DNA of 64,000 nt, taken from positions 1 through 64,000 of the forward strand of contig AAVV01000003.1 of the NCBI GenBank assembly GCA_000169115.1, read 5' to 3'. This document shows, piece after piece, positions 1 through 9,283 of this stretch; position 1 is the first letter of the stretch; each line of letters begins with the position of its first letter. The notes below the pieces were generated by a model. The model had not been told where the DNA came from and did no database searches. It saw nothing but the letters and a program-made list of their open reading frames with translations. Source of the DNA: a marine gamma proteobacterium HTCC2080. GTDB taxonomy: Bacteria > Pseudomonadota > Gammaproteobacteria > Pseudomonadales > Halieaceae. A program made the translations under genes and the position numbers.

Positions 1-144
1 CAGCATTTAGGGCGTCGCGTGGACATGTGGCTGGCATTTTCACTACTCGCACTCACCACCCGCGGCTTTCTTATCAACGTGCCGCTGTTTTACTCGCTCA
101 ATGGTGACTTAGAAATCTTGGCCGTGGGTATGTTAAGTGAATAA
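1..144 (+). CDS. C-terminal fragment of an unidentified membrane protein (5' end outside window)
   Basis: Frame 1 is open from the first base to a TAA at 142-144, 47 codons. The peptide has a hydrophobic run (WLAFSLLALTTRGFLI) like a membrane helix and ends GDLEILAVGMLSE. I do not recognise the family. Its last 55 bases overlap the 3-prime end of the convergent symporter gene on the other strand. An open frame this short can arise by chance, so the call rests mainly on the hydrophobic composition and on there being no other explanation for bases 1-89. Confidence 0.35.
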   Translation, partial: QHLGRRVDMWLAFSLLALTTRGFLINVPLFYSLNGDLEILAVGMLSE

Positions 145-1571
145 CAATACTGGGCAATCATAATTACCAAGACGTTAACCAATAAACCCAAAGTACCGGG
201 ATGTAAGCCAAAGGGCATCCACCCTAGAGACCATCCGCTCACAGCAACGCATAATCCGGTAACGAGCCCCAGAATCAGCGGCATAGCTCGCAAGCTGGAA
301 AAATTCACCCCCAGATAAAAGGCAGGGGCGATCTGCAGCAAAATTTCAAACTTCAAGACGAACAACCGATATAAGGTCAGATCTTCTTGAGTGCTGACCC
401 ACACTAGAGCCCCTAAAATTATCCAGGCCCACCACTGCCCAACCCGAGCGCACTCGGCATCACTAGCATTAGGTCTTAAATACTTGCCGTAAATATCTTT
501 TGCAAAAATTGAAGACAATGACAGCAATGCTGAATCTGCGGTGCTCATGAGCGCCGCTAAAATGGCTCCCAACAGTAACGTCACCACCGCTTGCCCAAAC
601 CAGCCAGTGCTAAGTACGTCGCGCATAATCAAGGCCATGACTTGATCTGCGGCGCTTCCCTCCAGCCCGGGAAAACGCGCAATGGCGACGAAACCCAAAG
701 CCAACACCACGACGACCGCAAATAGGGGCAGTACTGCCATACCCGCCAAAGATCGCCTCAACGTTTGGCTTGATCGCGCCGCGTAAATTCGCTGAATCGC
801 TTGTGGGTAGACCGAAGCGCCGATACCAATAAGAATGACCGTAGATAGCCACGTAACCGCGCCACGTCCGTCAGGTGGCGTTAACTTTTCCGGCGCTACT
901 GCCGATAGCTGCCCTAAAGCCGGAGCCCACCCCCCCATGTCACGCTCAATAATAAGGGCGATGAGAATGAACCCTGTGAGCATCATTGCGCCCTGAATAG
1001 CATCGGTCCAGGCGACACTTCGCATGCCGCCCATCGTTGAATAAACCATCATAATGATGGCAAGCACCACGACACCCCAAAACGCGTCAACTTGACCGCC
1101 AGTTAGGCCCTCCACCATTAGGCCCATAACCTTTAACTGTGCAAGCACGTAATTGATCAGTACGACAATGAGACAAAGCGCCACTAGAACGGACAGCGCT
1201 CGGGAGGGAAAGCGGTACTCAATGTAATCATTGGGCGTAATAAAATGCTGTTGACGCGACAATCGTTGCAATTGCGGAGCGAACAGTAAGTACCCAGCCA
1301 CTACAGCGATCATACTGTGCAAAATAGCCAACCAAGTGAAGCCCACCCGATAGGCCTGACCCGTAAAACCAAAGAGCGCATTGCCGCTGTACTGAGTGGC
1401 AAACAGCGTCAGCATGAGCACCCAAAGCCCCATGCCTCTGCCCCCGAGATAGTAATCTCCTAGACTGCGATCCCTGCGCTCACGACTTGCAAACCAGCCA
1501 ATAATTAACAACGACAACAAATAGCAGCCGATAAAAATAAATGATCCTGCTTGGAGAGGTAAGGCCTGCAT
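90..1571 (-). CDS. Sodium/solute symporter (SSS family)
   Basis: A 493-residue polytopic membrane protein with the repeated hydrophobic helices and length normal for SSS (PutP/PanF-like) Na+-coupled symporters. Family-like stretches include the N-terminal segment SLGDYYLGGRGMG (about residues 36-48), the DAIQGAMM region near 190, and the LMSTADSALLSLSSIFAKDIY segment near 340-360, which in this family contributes Na+-site serines and threonines. The substrate cannot be read from sequence. The start ATG lies 2 bp after the stop of a 71-residue membrane protein, so the two are probably co-transcribed and may form one transporter unit, as with other SSS carriers that have a small helical partner. 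Confidence 0.9.
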   Translation of the reverse strand: MQALPLQAGSFIFIGCYLLSLLIIGWFASRERRDRSLGDYYLGGRGMGLWVLMLTLFATQYSGNALFGFTGQAYRVGFTWLAILHSMIAVVAGYLLFAPQLQRLSRQQHFITPNDYIEYRFPSRALSVLVALCLIVVLINYVLAQLKVMGLMVEGLTGGQVDAFWGVVVLAIIMMVYSTMGGMRSVAWTDAIQGAMMLTGFILIALIIERDMGGWAPALGQLSAVAPEKLTPPDGRGAVTWLSTVILIGIGASVYPQAIQRIYAARSSQTLRRSLAGMAVLPLFAVVVVLALGFVAIARFPGLEGSAADQVMALIMRDVLSTGWFGQAVVTLLLGAILAALMSTADSALLSLSSIFAKDIYGKYLRPNASDAECARVGQWWAWIILGALVWVSTQEDLTLYRLFVLKFEILLQIAPAFYLGVNFSSLRAMPLILGLVTGLCVAVSGWSLGWMPFGLHPGTLGLLVNVLVIMIAQYCYSLNIPTAKISKSPLSE

Positions 1572-1573
1572 AT

Positions 1574-1789
1574 TCAGTCTGCGGACTCATCGGGCCAGCC
1601 CCGCAGTGCGCCCCAAACCACAAGTGCAGACAGCACAATGGCCGCAGCAAGTGTCACCCATACCCACCCCGGCACCAGCCAAGTCTGCCAACCAAAACTA
1701 TCCTCGGGCCAGTACCACGGGGCACCTAATAAAACAGCCAGCAGTACACAACACAACCAGCGCCCTCTATTTTTGAGGTGTTGTGCCAT
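1574..1789 (-). CDS. Small two-helix membrane protein, probable SSS partner
   Basis: A 71-residue protein with two predicted membrane helices (about residues 11-25 and 38-61) and charged termini. It sits immediately upstream of the symporter gene in the same direction with a 2-bp gap. Small two-helix proteins (for example DUF3311 or DUF485 types) often accompany SSS carriers; this one fits by size and position, but I cannot assign it to a named family with certainty. It is short, yet its spacing and membrane composition make it a credible gene. Confidence 0.6.
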   Translation of the reverse strand: MAQHLKNRGRWLCCVLLAVLLGAPWYWPEDSFGWQTWLVPGWVWVTLAAAIVLSALVVWGALRGWPDESAD

Positions 1790-1835
1790 CGGTCTAAGCC
1801 TTTGCCTTAGCTGTCTCTAAAATTAAAATGTGAAC

Positions 1836-2288
1836 CTAGTCTATGGGCTGAGTATCGATAGCGGCGGTTCTATCAACTTTATGAAAGCGCTCCGATGCCC
1901 AGCTGAGTACGCCATATCCAACCGCGAGCAACAGCACCGCACCCGCCTCAAACACCAACTGCGTAGGTTCAAATTCCTTGCCCTGCAAAATAATCAATCG
2001 TGTTATGCCTGTTATCGCAATAAGCACCGGTAGCGTCACCGGCACACTGTGCGTTGCGTAATAGGCACAGGCCATACCCACGACTTCAAGGTAAATAAAG
2101 AGCAGCAACAGATCGGCGAGACGAACGCTGCCTTCCCGGGAAAATTCGATAATCTCCATGGCGACCGCCACCATAGCCAGAACGCCTATAAGCACCAAGA
2201 CCAAGCGCTCTCCGATACTAAAAAGGTCAAGTACGATGCGATCGAACCGGGCTAAAAATTGCTCTTCACCTGAATCTTGCTTGCTCAT
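1836..2288 (-). CDS. PsiE-like membrane protein
   Basis: A 150-residue inner-membrane protein with four hydrophobic segments. The order and content match the phosphate-starvation-inducible PsiE family: a helix near residues 28-45, an IIEFSREG linker, the YLEVVGMACAYYATHSVPV segment near 90-105, then TGITRLIIL and a last helix. Its biochemical role is unknown even in the model family. It lies 47 bp upstream of the small membrane protein/symporter pair in the same orientation, so it may share their transcript. Confidence 0.75.
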   Translation of the reverse strand: MSKQDSGEEQFLARFDRIVLDLFSIGERLVLVLIGVLAMVAVAMEIIEFSREGSVRLADLLLLFIYLEVVGMACAYYATHSVPVTLPVLIAITGITRLIILQGKEFEPTQLVFEAGAVLLLAVGYGVLSWASERFHKVDRTAAIDTQPID

Positions 2289-2402
2289 GATCTACTCCCC
2301 GAATGACTTACCAGCGTAAGGTTGGCCGCAGTATTTACACGCTCTGTTTTAACACACTACGCGACACCCGAAAGAAGGGATTATCTTGGGGCCCATGCTC
2401 AT

Positions 2403-3599
2403 TTACCGCCCCTGATCATCAACTGACCCAGAATCTCTAACCAATGAAGCTCGTTCTTTGCTGCGAACACCACCATAAATAAAGCGTCGCACCACCAACG
2501 GATACAATAACCACTCCATCAACCACCGTGGTAGTGCGTGTGATTTCCCTTTAGAGGTGTGCAGTCGAAGTCCCGTAGGTTGAGGACCAACAATTGATCC
2601 CCAACGATGTGGCGGTGGAGTAAAGCGCGCGGGTAAGGGGCGCTGCTTTATTTTCGCAAGCAGGTTTCGACACAATACTTTATACGCCCAATTACGAGCG
2701 GAACAACGCAGGGGGTCAGTTGCCGCAACGTCTCCTATTGCAAAAATTCGAGCATATCCCTCAACGTTCAAACAAGCATCGGTGCGAACGAAACCCGCGG
2801 CATTCAACATTTCTGTAGGTAGAAAGTCGGTATGAGGTTTCAGCCGGCCGGCGGCCCAAATGATAAGGTCGGCCTGAGAACTCGTCTGTCCACCTTCAAA
2901 CTCGAGGCGACCACCTGTCCAATCTGATGTCGCAAGGCCATCGGGCACAACCGCACGGTGTCCTCCATGCAACGCCACACCCTGTCGTGCCAAAAGCTCG
3001 CGGTGATAGCGCCTTGTGCTTTGCGGGTAGCCGGGAAGCGGATCTTCCCCTGGGAAGAATAAAGTGACTGATTTATCAGGATGCGCCCGCTTTAAATTGA
3101 ACGCAGCACTCGTTCCTGAAGGCCCGCCACCGACAACGGCAATCGAGTTCGCCGATGTTACCGCGGCACGCTGCGAGGCTAAGCGCGAATCGATAACACC
3201 GTAGGTATCGAGACGATCATCCCGCCAAAAACCATTGCTCACCCCCGACGCGATAACCAGATAATCCCAGATCAGGCTACGCTGCTCGCCGCTCGCAAGC
3301 TCTAGTGACGCCGTTTGCGCAAGTGGGTCTATCCGAACTGCTCTGCCGTGAATTACCTCCACCCTACTTAGGCGGCGATAATGCGCGAGGGGTATCAGAT
3401 AATTGCGACGCCACTGAGCATGCTCGGTGAGCCGCAATCCCAGCTCTTGTCCACTCACCAGCACTGGCTTGGTGGTGACACCAATAACTCGGCAGTGTCG
3501 CGACAGATGGCCCGCCGTCAATACGCCGGTGTCTCCCATCCCTATCACGAGAACGGTTGGTCGCGCGTCTGACTCTACACTGGCGGGATCTTGGGCCAT
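2403..3599 (-). CDS. FAD/NAD(P)-dependent oxidoreductase (NDH-2/AIF-like)
   Basis: A 398-residue two-dinucleotide-fold flavoprotein. The N-terminal FAD motif GxGxxG is at residues 20-25 (VIGMGDTG). A second Rossmann motif for NAD(P) appears near residue 157 (VVGGGPSGTSAA), and the FAD-closing motif with its conserved aspartate near 290 (IFAIGDVAATDP). The layout fits the pyridine-nucleotide-disulfide oxidoreductase group that includes type II NADH dehydrogenase, AIF/FSP1 and quinone reductases. There is no CxxxxC redox pair. The C-terminus carries a hydrophobic segment (LMEWLLYPLVVRRFIYGG) that could bind the membrane. It follows the 8-vinyl reductase gene by 18 bp on the same strand, so the two are probably co-expressed. 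The electron acceptor is unknown. Confidence 0.8.
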   Translation of the reverse strand: MAQDPASVESDARPTVLVIGMGDTGVLTAGHLSRHCRVIGVTTKPVLVSGQELGLRLTEHAQWRRNYLIPLAHYRRLSRVEVIHGRAVRIDPLAQTASLELASGEQRSLIWDYLVIASGVSNGFWRDDRLDTYGVIDSRLASQRAAVTSANSIAVVGGGPSGTSAAFNLKRAHPDKSVTLFFPGEDPLPGYPQSTRRYHRELLARQGVALHGGHRAVVPDGLATSDWTGGRLEFEGGQTSSQADLIIWAAGRLKPHTDFLPTEMLNAAGFVRTDACLNVEGYARIFAIGDVAATDPLRCSARNWAYKVLCRNLLAKIKQRPLPARFTPPPHRWGSIVGPQPTGLRLHTSKGKSHALPRWLMEWLLYPLVVRRFIYGGVRSKERASLVRDSGSVDDQGR

Positions 3600-3617
3600 A
3601 AGTTGTTCAGCACTCAG

Positions 3618-4571
3618 CTAAAATAATTTGTGCTCACCGAGTTCGCTGACCACGCCTCCTTTGATGATCTCTTGGTAACACTCAGACAGGGTCTTCGAGC
3701 CACTCTCCGGTGTCAGTGCTTCAGAGTAGGCTCCTGCTTCATCGGACCAAACCAGCATCGACTCGGTAGCATAAAAGTGTGCGATACGCAGAAATTCTGC
3801 CTGATCTCGAGCTCGGCTAAACAGCAACCCAAAGAGTGACAAAACCGCCGCCGCGATGAGAAATAAGCGTGGCGGCAAGGAGCGCGTTTTCACCGGCTGC
3901 TGCAGCACCTGACTCAGAAGCTGCGCTTGCCCTAAAGGTGTAATCGCGGGGCCAGGCCCACCAATCGGCAAAATCGCGTCAATCGCCGATGAACTTGTTA
4001 GTTGCTCAGCGATAAACGTGGCAAGGTCTTCCTCAGCAATGGGTTTGCATGCAGTTAATGTGCCGCTACCAAAAACAAAAAACGGTTTGCCTTGCTGTAG
4101 CCGCATGATCTGCCCCGACAGCGACTTAAAAAACGCCGTTGGTCTAATAATGGTCCACGGCAGATTGGATTCACGCAGCTTCGCTTCAAAACGTAGTTTT
4201 TCTTTTTGGAAGACCAGGCGGGGTTTTTGCACACAAATTGCTGACAGAAGGAGAAATCGCTGCACACCCCATTGTAGGGCTACTGCTAGCAGTCGACTGT
4301 TAGCGTCATATTCAACAAGCCTGGCATCGCGAACGCCTCCTGAGCGGCTTGCAAGGCATGAAATCACAAAGTGACAGGGCTCTATATCCAGCAAAAACTG
4401 CTCAGATTCTGTTAGTTCACCATACACACATTCAAGTTTTGGGTGTGTGAGGCTCCATTGGGCACCGGCACGCAGCTGTGCGACAACACGATAATTTCGA
4501 TGCAATAAGGCTTCGACAACATGGCGTCCTATATAGCCACTCGCCCCAGCAACTAGTACTCGATAAGTCAC
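3618..4571 (-). CDS. bciA: BciA/DVR-type divinyl (proto)chlorophyllide 8-vinyl reductase-like protein
   Basis: An atypical short-chain dehydrogenase with an N-terminal NAD(P) motif VLVAGASGYIGRHVVEAL. It carries signature stretches of the plant DVR/BciA family: FQKEKLRFEAKL, IIRPTAFFKSLSGQI, GKPFFVFGSGTLTACKPIAE, LPIGGPGPAITPL and FYATESMLVW. These enzymes use NADPH to reduce the 8-vinyl group of divinyl (proto)chlorophyllide in (bacterio)chlorophyll synthesis. I chose the GTG at 4571, preceded by AGAGGAA at 4579-4585 with 7-nt spacing, over an upstream ATG at 4643; this gives 317 residues and removes an Arg-rich, unlike-family extension. The C-terminal portion contains a short hydrophobic segment. 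No other pigment gene is visible nearby, so the role is inferred from family similarity. Confidence 0.8.
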   Translation of the reverse strand: MTYRVLVAGASGYIGRHVVEALLHRNYRVVAQLRAGAQWSLTHPKLECVYGELTESEQFLLDIEPCHFVISCLASRSGGVRDARLVEYDANSRLLAVALQWGVQRFLLLSAICVQKPRLVFQKEKLRFEAKLRESNLPWTIIRPTAFFKSLSGQIMRLQQGKPFFVFGSGTLTACKPIAEEDLATFIAEQLTSSSAIDAILPIGGPGPAITPLGQAQLLSQVLQQPVKTRSLPPRLFLIAAAVLSLFGLLFSRARDQAEFLRIAHFYATESMLVWSDEAGAYSEALTPESGSKTLSECYQEIIKGGVVSELGEHKLF

Positions 4572-4776
4572 AGCAACATTCCTCTGAATAACGACCAGCC
4601 GGCCCCTATACCGCCTGCACGCCTGACCATGGCCCGCTCGCACCCAAACATCATGGCGAGTTGTTGTGGCTGGTTAACGTGCCTTGAAAACTCGACGCCA
4701 TTACCGTTCACATACATGCCCTTACCTTGCCAACTTTGCCCTACACCTCGACCTCATGACCCATAGGGACAAAACG

Positions 4777-6249
4777 TTATCGCTCGGCCAAGACCCGCAA
4801 ATGTTCCTCGTGCTGCCCACGATCGATGCGATAAAAGCCAATAGCGACCAACATAATTATCCAAAGCAAGTACTGGCACGGCACCAGTAGCGCGCCCAAA
4901 TTCCATACCGTGTCTGCAGGAACCTCACTGGGTGCGACGCCACTAGGAAACGCGACCACCTGCAGCAACATTCCGGCGATAAACGTACCGATACCCTGAT
5001 TTGTTTTCTTTATAAAGGTAATCGCTGCAAAAAAGACCCCCTCATTGCGGCGCCCAGTTTTAACCTCGGCCTGCTCTACCAGATCGGCGACCATAGACGC
5101 CAATATGGCCTGCATGGCAATGATCATTCCCAGATCAATGGTCTGGAGCGTTAGCAGCATAGGAAATAACCGAGGATCACCATTTTCTGGAAGCCATCCC
5201 AACAGACGTAGGACAACAGCTGCGGGCTGCAATAAAAAGGCAATGACCCCCAATGTGATCACCGCACGGCGTTTACCAAGCCAGCGAGCGACGCGAGGAG
5301 CCACCAATAATCCCAGAGTTGCCGAGACAAGCACCATAGCCGTCCAGTAAAAGATTTGGATGGAGGTGAACTCCCAAAAATAGGTGAGCATTAAAAACGT
5401 CAATGCAGCGGTTAAGCCACCAGCGGCAGCACTCGCCATCCCTGAAATAAACAGGGCAAGAAAACTCCTGTCCTTTAGTAGCTCAAATATTTCCCCGAAT
5501 ATCGTCCTAAGATTTTTTGCTGGCCTTTCTGGGAAGTCAGTGATTCGAACGTGGCTTTGAGTACCCAAGGCTGACAGTAAGATAATGATGAACATTAGGC
5601 CGCCCGCGATTAGCCCATATGTTTCATAGCCCTCACGATTGAGGGTGCCAATAGGATAATTTTCAGTCGGCACCAAGAGAAAGCCGAACATAAAAACCGC
5701 TAGCAGGGCGCCGCCTGCCCAACCAAAAAAGTGTCGCCATGCCTGCACCGTGGTGCGCTCGTCATAATCCTGAGTAAGCTCGGGCATAAGCGCCGAACTC
5801 GGGGTTTCAAAAAAAGTGATCAGCGTACGAATCAAAATGGCGAAAGTGAGTAGGTAAAAGAACAAGCCTTGATTGGTTAACTCCGGGGGCTGCCATAATA
5901 AAAAATAACAAAGGGCAACGGGTATCGCGCTCGCATACATAAAGGGATGCCTGCGGCCCAAGCGCGAGCGGGTATTATCAGACCAGTAGCCCACCACAGG
6001 GTCGCTAACCGCATCGACAAGGAGTGCAATGAGCAGTGCAGTGCCTGCTAATGCGGGCTCAAGGCCCACCACTGTTCCGTAAAACAACAGTAAAAAGTAC
6101 GCGAAACCATTATCTTTTATGCCATAAGCCGCAGAACCTAAACCGTAGGCTAGCTTGACCCTTATTGGCAGCTTCGCTGAGGGCACACCAACGTCGACCT
6201 CATTCAAAATCGATGGCCCAAAATAAAAGCCAAAGGCACCTGCCGACAA
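4777..6249 (-). CDS. GPH-family (MelB-like) sugar:cation symporter
   Basis: A 490-residue, roughly 12-helix carrier of the glycoside-pentoside-hexuronide:cation symporter family (MFS_2). Typical features are the N-terminal KLAYGLGSAAYGIKD, the DAVSDPVVGYWSDNTRSRLGRRHPFMY stretch, which holds the conserved helix-2 aspartate and basic loop, and the late TGRRNEGVFFA segment. The substrate is probably a sugar or glycoside but is not defined. The annotated ATG gives about 23 extra residues before the family begins; a GTG at the VPSAKLPI codon is an alternative start. Confidence 0.85.
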   Translation of the reverse strand: MSAGAFGFYFGPSILNEVDVGVPSAKLPIRVKLAYGLGSAAYGIKDNGFAYFLLLFYGTVVGLEPALAGTALLIALLVDAVSDPVVGYWSDNTRSRLGRRHPFMYASAIPVALCYFLLWQPPELTNQGLFFYLLTFAILIRTLITFFETPSSALMPELTQDYDERTTVQAWRHFFGWAGGALLAVFMFGFLLVPTENYPIGTLNREGYETYGLIAGGLMFIIILLSALGTQSHVRITDFPERPAKNLRTIFGEIFELLKDRSFLALFISGMASAAAGGLTAALTFLMLTYFWEFTSIQIFYWTAMVLVSATLGLLVAPRVARWLGKRRAVITLGVIAFLLQPAAVVLRLLGWLPENGDPRLFPMLLTLQTIDLGMIIAMQAILASMVADLVEQAEVKTGRRNEGVFFAAITFIKKTNQGIGTFIAGMLLQVVAFPSGVAPSEVPADTVWNLGALLVPCQYLLWIIMLVAIGFYRIDRGQHEEHLRVLAER

Positions 6250-6373
6250 TTACTCACTAGAACCGGAACACAATCTACTGAACCTTTTAACAACGGCATC
6301 AGGGCCCAACCTCTTTTTTATTTTTTATCAGCTGCGACTCGCTACTTTAGGCGCTGGCTTTATGCTGGCCAGC

Positions 6374-7006
6374 TTAGACCATAAACAAACTTTTCACAGC
6401 GCCACGCTCTCGATATGCCTCGTCCCACTGACGCAAGGCCTCTCGTTCATCAATGAGATCGGTCTCGGTAAAACGCATGAACTGCAAAAATGCTCCCAGC
6501 GTGCAGTCGCTCACCCCGGGTGCATCACCCTCTAAAAACTGACGGCCATCCTGCAATAACTGCTCAACGTAATCAAAGCCAGGCTGCATCAACTGGGCAA
6601 GTTCCCGCGCTTTTTCCGGGTCTTGAGCAAGGCCCAAAGGTGATTTCTGGCAATGCACATATTGGCCCATAGGCACGCCTATACGCATTTCAACAACCCG
6701 TTCTATATTACGTGCGATTGCCCTGTCCTCAATCTGATCAGACCGTAAACAAGGGCCTGCAACCGCGTCTTCCAGATAATCAATAATGCTCAGAGACTCG
6801 GTGATGAATTGCCCTGAGTTCAACTCTAGTACCGGCAGCGTACCCCAAGAATTTCGTGCCAAATGTTCAGGCTCTCGGTGCCGACCTTTTAAGGTATTCA
6901 CGATGATACGTTCAATATCGAACTCACAACCGCGAGCTTCCCGCTCGGCGATATAAAGCGTGACCCGCATAGGATTGGGTGCCAGCGGCACTGTATAAAG
7001 TTTCAT
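6374..7006 (-). CDS. Glutathione S-transferase family protein
   Basis: A 210-residue soluble protein with the two-domain GST layout. A thioredoxin-like N-domain begins MKLYTVPLAPNPMRVTLYIAE, contains a cis-Pro type segment (WGTLPVLEL) and the glutathione-binding ESLSIIDYLED near residues 69-79. An all-helical C-domain follows, with DAPGVSDCTLGAFLQFM near 165-180. The N-terminal catalytic residue is not obvious: the usual Ser/Cys/Tyr position holds PNPMR. Substrate unknown. It stands alone between a transporter and the molybdenum hydroxylase genes. Confidence 0.85.
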   Translation of the reverse strand: MKLYTVPLAPNPMRVTLYIAEREARGCEFDIERIIVNTLKGRHREPEHLARNSWGTLPVLELNSGQFITESLSIIDYLEDAVAGPCLRSDQIEDRAIARNIERVVEMRIGVPMGQYVHCQKSPLGLAQDPEKARELAQLMQPGFDYVEQLLQDGRQFLEGDAPGVSDCTLGAFLQFMRFTETDLIDEREALRQWDEAYRERGAVKSLFMV

Positions 7007-7069
7007 AGCGAATTCTCTACCATTACTAGCTGAAAAGTTTTACCAAACTCAGAATAATTGAAGGCCATC

Positions 7070-9283
7070 TCAAACCACCTTAAAGCCAGCGCGGCTGATC
7101 GGCAGGCTTCGAATGCGTTCACCACAGGCGTTAAAAACCGCATTACAAATCGCGGGGGCTACCGGTGGCAAAGCAGGCTCGCCAGCCCCCGATGGTGGGT
7201 AATCTGATGCCAAGAATTCCACATTGATTTTGGGGCTCTGAGGGAGTCGCAGCAGTGGGTATTGATGGAAGTTAGTTTGTTCTATTGCCCCCGAGCGAAT
7301 GCTGATACGTTGATCTGCCAAAGCACTCACGCCGTCAACAATACTGCCCTGAAACTGATTCTCAGCGCCGCTAAGATTAACAATCTGGCCCAGGTCCGCA
7401 GCTACCCAAACCTCATGAACCGTTACCTGCCTATCTGCGTTGACAGAAACTTCTGCCACCTCAGCGACGTGCCCTGCATGACTGAAAAAGAAACCCAACC
7501 CCAATCCCCGTCCTTTAGGTATAGCACGTCCCCAGCCCGCGGCCTGAGTAACCGCAGCAATGGCTTTACGTGCTCGTACTGTATTGAGGCTTGCTAGGTC
7601 ATCGGGTTTAAACCACTTATCTGCACCCAGCGCAGCCATTAAAAAATCTCGGTGATCCTTGCCTGCCGCCTCTGCAAGCTCATGCAGGAAGCTTTGTTCA
7701 GCAAAGGCGTAGACGTTGGATATGGGCGCGCGCCAAGCACCGGTAGGCGTTTTTGAAGCCACCATCGTCTGTGAAATGTGAACGTTAGGAACGACATCAT
7801 CAGGGAAGTTGTAGCCACGATAGCCGGCCCCGTAGTTGGCTTCTTCACCATCGGAAGATACGGAGACCACATGGTTGCGCCAGCCCGTCAATTCTCCCGT
7901 TTCAGATAGCGCCGCCTGCAATCCAAAATACGCAGGCGATCGATAAAAATCGAAGGCCATATCGTCTTCTCGCATCCACTGCAGCTTGACTGGCTTACCC
8001 ATGTGTTTCGAGATGACCGCCGCCTCACGAACATATTCGTTGGAGAGACGCCGTCCGAAACCACCACCACCACGAATCTGATGCACTGCAATCGCTTCAG
8101 CAGGGAGCTCGAACAACTTCGCGAGGGTTGACTGAGCAAAACCGGGGGTTTGACTTGAGGTCCACACCTCAACCTCTGTTGAGGTGGCATGAGCCACGCA
8201 ACTCTGAGGTTCTAACTGCGCGTGAGAAACAAAATCCGTGGCATAAACGCCGCTAACGATGCTGCTGGATTTGGCAAAAGCACTGTCAGGATCCCCTAAG
8301 CGTTTTACATCACGCTCTCCTGTTGGCCGCCCAGCAGCACTTAATGCGGTCGCCTCTATAGCGCGTGAATCATCGGTGGACGCCGCGCTAGTATCCCAGT
8401 CGACTTGCAGACTCCGCCTGGCTTTTATGGCCACCCAGGTATTTGAGGCCACAATCGCCACCCCTCCCGCCACATGAATACTTTTGCGGAGGTCAAAACT
8501 GGGAGGACCCGCATTGCCTGCAATGATGAAGGCATCCAAAATGCCTGGCAGGGCTTTTACCTCATCAAGGTTCGCGGTCTTTGGCACCCCACCGACTTGC
8601 GGGCACTTAACGTACGTTGCATAAACCATGTCTGGCACGGAGACGTCGATACCGAAAATGGGGCGACCGCGGACAATATCCGCTGCAGCCGCATTCACGA
8701 CTCGCTGTCCCAGCAAGCGATAGTCAGCGCGTGCCTTTAACACCACTTCGCCATCGGCAGGCACTGGCTGCTCAGTCGCTGCAGCGACAAGTTCGGCAAA
8801 GCTGGCTGTGCGACCCGAAGGTGTGTGCAGCACCTTCGAAGGTTGCGTTGTGAGTTCTACCCGAGGAACGCCCCACTGCTGGGCTGCGCTGCGTAACAGC
8901 ATCTCTCGAGCAGCGGCCCCCATTTGGCGCAGTTCATCCCAACGGTTTCGAACAGAGAGTGAGCCACCTGCAAACTGAGCGCCGTAGCGACTAGCATCAA
9001 TCGGTGCAAGAATAACCTCGACATCCTGCCAATCGGCGTCGAGCTCTTCGGCTACGATCATGGGAAGCGCGGTATTAACGCCTTGTCCAACATCAGGATT
9101 GGGCGCAGCGATGACAATACGCCCGTCATCATGGATCATCACATAAGGATTAAGTGAGTTTGCAGGCGCGGCTGTTTTCGCTGCCGCTAACACAGTGATA
9201 CCCCCACTACTCAAGGCAAGGCCAAAACTCGAATAGCGAAGAAAATCCCGCCGTTTTATGCCTGGGCTAGCACCCGCGCTCAT
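7070..9283 (-). CDS. iorB: Molybdopterin-binding subunit of an IorB-type aldehyde/N-heterocycle hydroxylase
   Basis: A 737-residue large subunit of the xanthine oxidase superfamily, in the isoquinoline 1-oxidoreductase beta type with fused MoCo domains. A Tat signal (RRDFLRYSS, residues 11-19) precedes a hydrophobic stretch, so the holoenzyme is probably exported folded to the periplasm. MoCo-binding features include the glycine-rich GGGGFGRRLSNEY and the C-terminal GAGEPALPPVAPA motif with the catalytic glutamate. Its ATG overlaps the stop of the upstream 2Fe-2S subunit by 4 bp, so translation is coupled. No dedicated cytochrome c or XdhC-like maturation factor is seen adjacent. The natural substrate (aldehyde or N-heterocycle) cannot be determined. 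Confidence 0.9.
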   Translation of the reverse strand: MSAGASPGIKRRDFLRYSSFGLALSSGGITVLAAAKTAAPANSLNPYVMIHDDGRIVIAAPNPDVGQGVNTALPMIVAEELDADWQDVEVILAPIDASRYGAQFAGGSLSVRNRWDELRQMGAAAREMLLRSAAQQWGVPRVELTTQPSKVLHTPSGRTASFAELVAAATEQPVPADGEVVLKARADYRLLGQRVVNAAAADIVRGRPIFGIDVSVPDMVYATYVKCPQVGGVPKTANLDEVKALPGILDAFIIAGNAGPPSFDLRKSIHVAGGVAIVASNTWVAIKARRSLQVDWDTSAASTDDSRAIEATALSAAGRPTGERDVKRLGDPDSAFAKSSSIVSGVYATDFVSHAQLEPQSCVAHATSTEVEVWTSSQTPGFAQSTLAKLFELPAEAIAVHQIRGGGGFGRRLSNEYVREAAVISKHMGKPVKLQWMREDDMAFDFYRSPAYFGLQAALSETGELTGWRNHVVSVSSDGEEANYGAGYRGYNFPDDVVPNVHISQTMVASKTPTGAWRAPISNVYAFAEQSFLHELAEAAGKDHRDFLMAALGADKWFKPDDLASLNTVRARKAIAAVTQAAGWGRAIPKGRGLGLGFFFSHAGHVAEVAEVSVNADRQVTVHEVWVAADLGQIVNLSGAENQFQGSIVDGVSALADQRISIRSGAIEQTNFHQYPLLRLPQSPKINVEFLASDYPPSGAGEPALPPVAPAICNAVFNACGERIRSLPISRAGFKVV

